NCBI RefSeq assembly: GCF_014651815.1
Contig: NZ_BMXP01000009.1
Location: 62,001 to 126,000 of the forward strand
Direction: 5' to 3'
DNA from: Alteromonas halophila
GTDB lineage: Bacteria > Pseudomonadota > Gammaproteobacteria > Enterobacterales > Alteromonadaceae
DNA: 64,000 bases
The notes under the pieces are model-generated. The model did not search any database. It was not told the origin of the DNA and was given only the letters and a program-made list of their open reading frames with translations. Position 1 is the first letter of the stretch. Each line of letters begins with the position of its first letter. The translations under genes were made by a program, and so were the position numbers. This document shows, one piece after another, positions 61,796-64,000 of this stretch.

Positions 61796-62642
61796 TCTTA
61801 ATGATGGCTTTAATCATCAGCGGCCCGACTGCAAAGCGGAAGTCAGACACCTGCAACGCCTGCTACGCTTGCTGGGAGAAAACCTGGAGGCGGATGGCTT
61901 TTTCGGCCAGGCAACACAGGACGCTGTCATCGCGGTTCAGAAGCAGGCAGATCTGACACAGACCGGTGTTGTCGATGACGCTACCTGGCAGGCACTGGAA
62001 CGCACGATAATACGCAATCACAGTGCCGAGTCGACACATGCTGAGAATACGGATACCCCGAAGGTGAGGCTGCGGGATGATTTTCGTGGTGATCTTGCCT
62101 GGATCCATGCGCGGGAAGGCCACGCCGGTAAGCCCTACTGGCCAGGGGGCGCGTCTGGAGTAACCCTTGATCCTGGTTTTGATCTGGGCCAGCAGGAGCC
62201 ACAGGCATTGGATGAGCATTACCAGCATGTACTGACACCTCAGCAACTCAGTGCCTGTCACCGCTGTATTGGTCTGAAAGGTAAAGAAGCAAAATCGTAC
62301 CTGTCCTCGGCGACAGACTTAGCGGATATCAGGCTCTCTACAAAAGCGGCACTGGATGTGTTTCCGGCGGTTGTGGCGCCATACTGGGCAGCCATTGTTC
62401 AGCGGTTCCCGGCTCTTGCAAACACCAACACACCTGGAGCCGTGCAAACAGCACTGTTGTCGCTGGCCTTCAATCGTGGTCCTTATAACCGGGATCTGGC
62501 CTCCCTGTCCGACCCCATCAATGCCTCAGACTGGCAAACGGTGGCAGATAATATCAGTGCTATGCAGCAGAATCATTCTCTGGCTGGTATTCGCAAGCGT
62601 CGCCGAATGGAAGGTGAAATAATCCTTGCTGCGTTGTCCTAA
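61788..62642 (+). CDS. Peptidoglycan-binding protein with a pesticin-type muramidase
   Basis: 284 residues from ATG 61788 (AAGGA upstream; ATG 61779 is too close to it). Peptidoglycan-binding domain 1 at about 15-70 (AEVRHLQRLLRLLGENLEADGFFGQATQDAVIAVQKQ...TGVVDDATWQALE). The C-terminal half (about 100-284) resembles pesticin/phage T4-lysozyme-like muramidases: WIHAREGHAGKPYWPGGASGVTLDPGFDLG, with Glu in REG as the expected acid and a Thr/Asp in TLDPG, and later QTALLSLAFNRG. It cleaves the glycan chain. No signal peptide is visible, so release would need phage-type holin, lysis or another secretion route. Confidence 0.8.
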   Translation: MLSLNDGFNHQRPDCKAEVRHLQRLLRLLGENLEADGFFGQATQDAVIAVQKQADLTQTGVVDDATWQALERTIIRNHSAESTHAENTDTPKVRLRDDFRGDLAWIHAREGHAGKPYWPGGASGVTLDPGFDLGQQEPQALDEHYQHVLTPQQLSACHRCIGLKGKEAKSYLSSATDLADIRLSTKAALDVFPAVVAPYWAAIVQRFPALANTNTPGAVQTALLSLAFNRGPYNRDLASLSDPINASDWQTVADNISAMQQNHSLAGIRKRRRMEGEIILAALS

Positions 62643-62733
62643 AAAGAGAAACAGGCGCCGCTGGCGGGTGCAGATATTATGGGCGACGCATCTTTTTGCC
62701 TGTATCAGAAGATAATTTCACTTTACGCTTTAG
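62643..62733. other. Gap between muramidase and the inverted-repeat element
   Basis: Short AT-mixed stretch, no gene. The element follows, then the small ORF and the MscS gene. Confidence 0.3.
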
Positions 62734-62995
62734 GGAAGATGCGAATAAGTCTATCATCACTCAGCGAGTCCTGAAGTGCGTAGTCTCAAGGCAGGTTTCG
62801 CAAGCAATGGCCATCGCCCTTGGTAAGAAAGCTAACGCAGCGAATGCGTGCTTCAGGGCTCGCCCTTCGGGGCTTATAGCCAAGCACCTGCTCTGCGTTG
62901 GCCTTTTTGACTTAACCCGTTAGGTCTGCAAAAGACCGCCTTGATCAGGCACTTGGCTGTAAGCCTGAGCGGCGATAGACTTATTCGCATCTTCC
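62734..62995. repeat. 262-bp element with perfect 22-bp terminal inverted repeats
   Basis: The left arm (62734-62755) and right arm (62974-62995) are exact reverse complements over 22 bp, beginning GGAAGATGCGAATAAG and ending with its complement. The 218-bp core carries further partial inverted repeats (AACGCAG near 62834 against CTGCGTT near 62896; GTGCTT against AAGCAC). No transposase ORF lies inside. No flanking direct repeat was seen (TTTAG left, TTGGC right). It looks like a MITE-like or structured-RNA-encoding palindromic element; copy number unknown. Confidence 0.6.
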
Positions 62996-63056
62996 TTGGC
63001 TATTACACGATACAAATCTGATAATTACACAAGGTAGCAACAACGTAACAGGTGTC

Positions 63057-63224
63057 ATGACATCAGCAACAGCAGTGCCCCTTATGCCGTACAGTGTAAC
63101 GAGCGCCCACATAGAGGTGGCCGTCTCTGCCTGCGAGACGCCTCGCCAAGCGCTGTTCGCCATTGCTGAAAGCGCGGGCTACCGTTACCTGATACGCATC
63201 TTTGACCTGACAGAACCGGATTAA
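63057..63224 (+). CDS. 55-residue hypothetical protein upstream of MscS
   Basis: ATG 63057 to TAA 63224, eight bases before the channel gene. It reads MTSATAVPLMPYSVTSAHIE, then VAVSACETPRQALFAIAESA and GYRYLIRIFDLTEPD, a compact alpha/beta-like sequence with no signal peptide. CAGGTGTC gives a modest ribosome site. The tight spacing suggests cotranscription with the channel. No family recognised. Confidence 0.4.
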   Translation: MTSATAVPLMPYSVTSAHIEVAVSACETPRQALFAIAESAGYRYLIRIFDLTEPD

Positions 63225-63232
63225 TAATAAAA

Positions 63233-64000
63233 ATGGAAGTAGCAACGCTGTCTCAACAGTTTGAAGCGCTGATTGATAAAACCCGCGCCGCAGTCGTCAG
63301 CACCGAATTCCTGATGCAACTACTGGTGATTGGCCTGATTTACCTGGCCAGTTTTGTTATTGCAGTGCGGCTTAAAAAGCAGTTTCGTTACACACACTCA
63401 CAGCCTGAGTCGGGCGCGCACAGCCTGTATGTATTGATATATAAGCTGGGCAGCGCTATTTTTCCGGTACTGACAATCAGCTTTCTGAAGCTTACCACGG
63501 TGCTGGGTGAGCAATACCAGTTTGACGCATGGTTGCTGAACATTGCGCTGGTAGTAGCAGTAATGATTTTCCTCAACTCGTTTATCAATGCCTTTGTGAG
63601 TAATGGGATCATTGCTGCGTTTATGCGTTGGGTTGGCCTGCCGATTGTTTTCTTACATCTTATAGGCGTATTACCCACGGTGATTGAGGCGTTGTCGTCC
63701 GTTTCGATGACGGTCGGCAATGTCAATGTGTCTGCCTATGGTGTTACCCGGGTGATGTTCTTCGGTGCACTGCTATTCTGGCTGGGCCGCGCCTCAAACA
63801 CCGTTGGTCAGGATATCATTCGCAATCATAAAAACCTGGATATCACGACCAAAGAAGTCTTTGCCAAACTCTTTGAAGTTGCCCTGTTCTGTATTGTGAT
63901 TCTGTTACTGCTGAACATTATGGGTATAAACCTGACCGCACTGGCCGTTTTTGGTGGTGCTGTAGGTGTGGGTCTGGGCCTGGGCTTACAGTCGATTGCC
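63233..64000 (+). CDS. MscS-family mechanosensitive channel, cut by the right edge
   Basis: 256 codons visible, open to the edge. ATG 63233 (weak ribosome site). About six to seven membrane segments are seen: LMQLLVIGLIYLASFVIAV, SAIFPVLTISFLKL, IALVVAVMIFLNSFINAF, GLPIVFLHLIGVL, VMFFGALLFWLG, ALFCIVILLLLNIMGIN, and the start of the pore helix TALAVFGGAVGVGLGLGLQSIA, the TM3 signature with Gly/Ala packing. Extra N-terminal helices place it with larger MscS homologues (MscK/YbdG/YnaI-like). It opens under membrane tension to release solutes. Confidence 0.93.
   Translation, partial: MEVATLSQQFEALIDKTRAAVVSTEFLMQLLVIGLIYLASFVIAVRLKKQFRYTHSQPESGAHSLYVLIYKLGSAIFPVLTISFLKLTTVLGEQYQFDAWLLNIALVVAVMIFLNSFINAFVSNGIIAAFMRWVGLPIVFLHLIGVLPTVIEALSSVSMTVGNVNVSAYGVTRVMFFGALLFWLGRASNTVGQDIIRNHKNLDITTKEVFAKLFEVALFCIVILLLLNIMGINLTALAVFGGAVGVGLGLGLQSIA

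Noticed and set aside
1..64000. CRISPR arrays, tRNA, rRNA, complete insertion sequences or prophage
   Set aside because: No regularly spaced direct repeats, tRNA-like cloverleaf, rRNA blocks or transposase frames were seen. The only phage-related genes are the solitary sheath and the lysozyme-like protein, which are far apart and not linked.

Overview
The window looks like chromosomal DNA of a marine gammaproteobacterium of the Alteromonadaceae (Alteromonas/Salinimonas type). This is inferred from many TonB receptors and porins, the RhlE/CspA pair, a host-attachment-family protein, moderate GC and the gene families present. No database search was possible. I see no rRNA, tRNA, CRISPR array or complete insertion sequence. 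Both window edges cut genes: selO on the left and an MscS-type channel on the right.

Layout. 1-4.5 kb: selO (partial, minus), a TonB receptor and a PagL lipid A deacylase with its full catalytic triad. 4.9-14 kb: an electrophile/quinone-stress island with an HxlR repressor facing mdaB-cupin-GST, a LysR facing an exported DJ-1/Hsp31 protein, and a LysR facing an MFS pump, a deleted luciferase-like monooxygenase, an aldo-keto reductase and a quinone reductase. 14.4-22.3 kb: a mannitol-type utilisation locus (porin, SorC regulator, HAD phosphatase, NCS1 transporter, mannitol 2-dehydrogenase, fructokinase). The porin and the transporter share one promoter-plus-operator module. 22.4-31.2 kb: a cupin lipoprotein, an oxidoreductase with a divergent LysR, a CE6-like esterase, a TauE permease, a TIR-TolB-TPR protein, a DMT exporter and a DUF6314 protein. 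31.4-39.7 kb: small membrane proteins, a GGDEF cyclase, a phospholipase D-VTT fusion with its EEP partner, an SDR, and a DUF748 protein with a 26-residue membrane peptide.

40-48.6 kb: a host-attachment-family protein, a solitary contractile tail-sheath gene, an exported DJ-1 protein overlapping a GlxA-type regulator, a porin with a periplasmic binding protein, and RhlE. 48.7-57.9 kb: CspA, an ECF sigma/anti-sigma pair, a DUF4331 protein with a lipoprotein, a copper-type TonB receptor, a RegB/RegA-like redox two-component system and an exported Vgb-like propeller. The ECF gene and the DUF4331 gene share a candidate ECF promoter (TTGCATC-17 bp-CGT). 57.9-64 kb: a DASS symporter, an M28 peptidase, an Lgt-like/TlpA fusion, a pesticin-type muramidase, a 262-bp inverted-repeat element and the MscS channel.

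Most novel-looking points: the mannitol locus served by an NCS1 permease under a duplicated operator, the ECF-DUF4331 regulon next to a copper receptor and redox kinase, the orphan tail sheath, and the 262-bp palindromic element.
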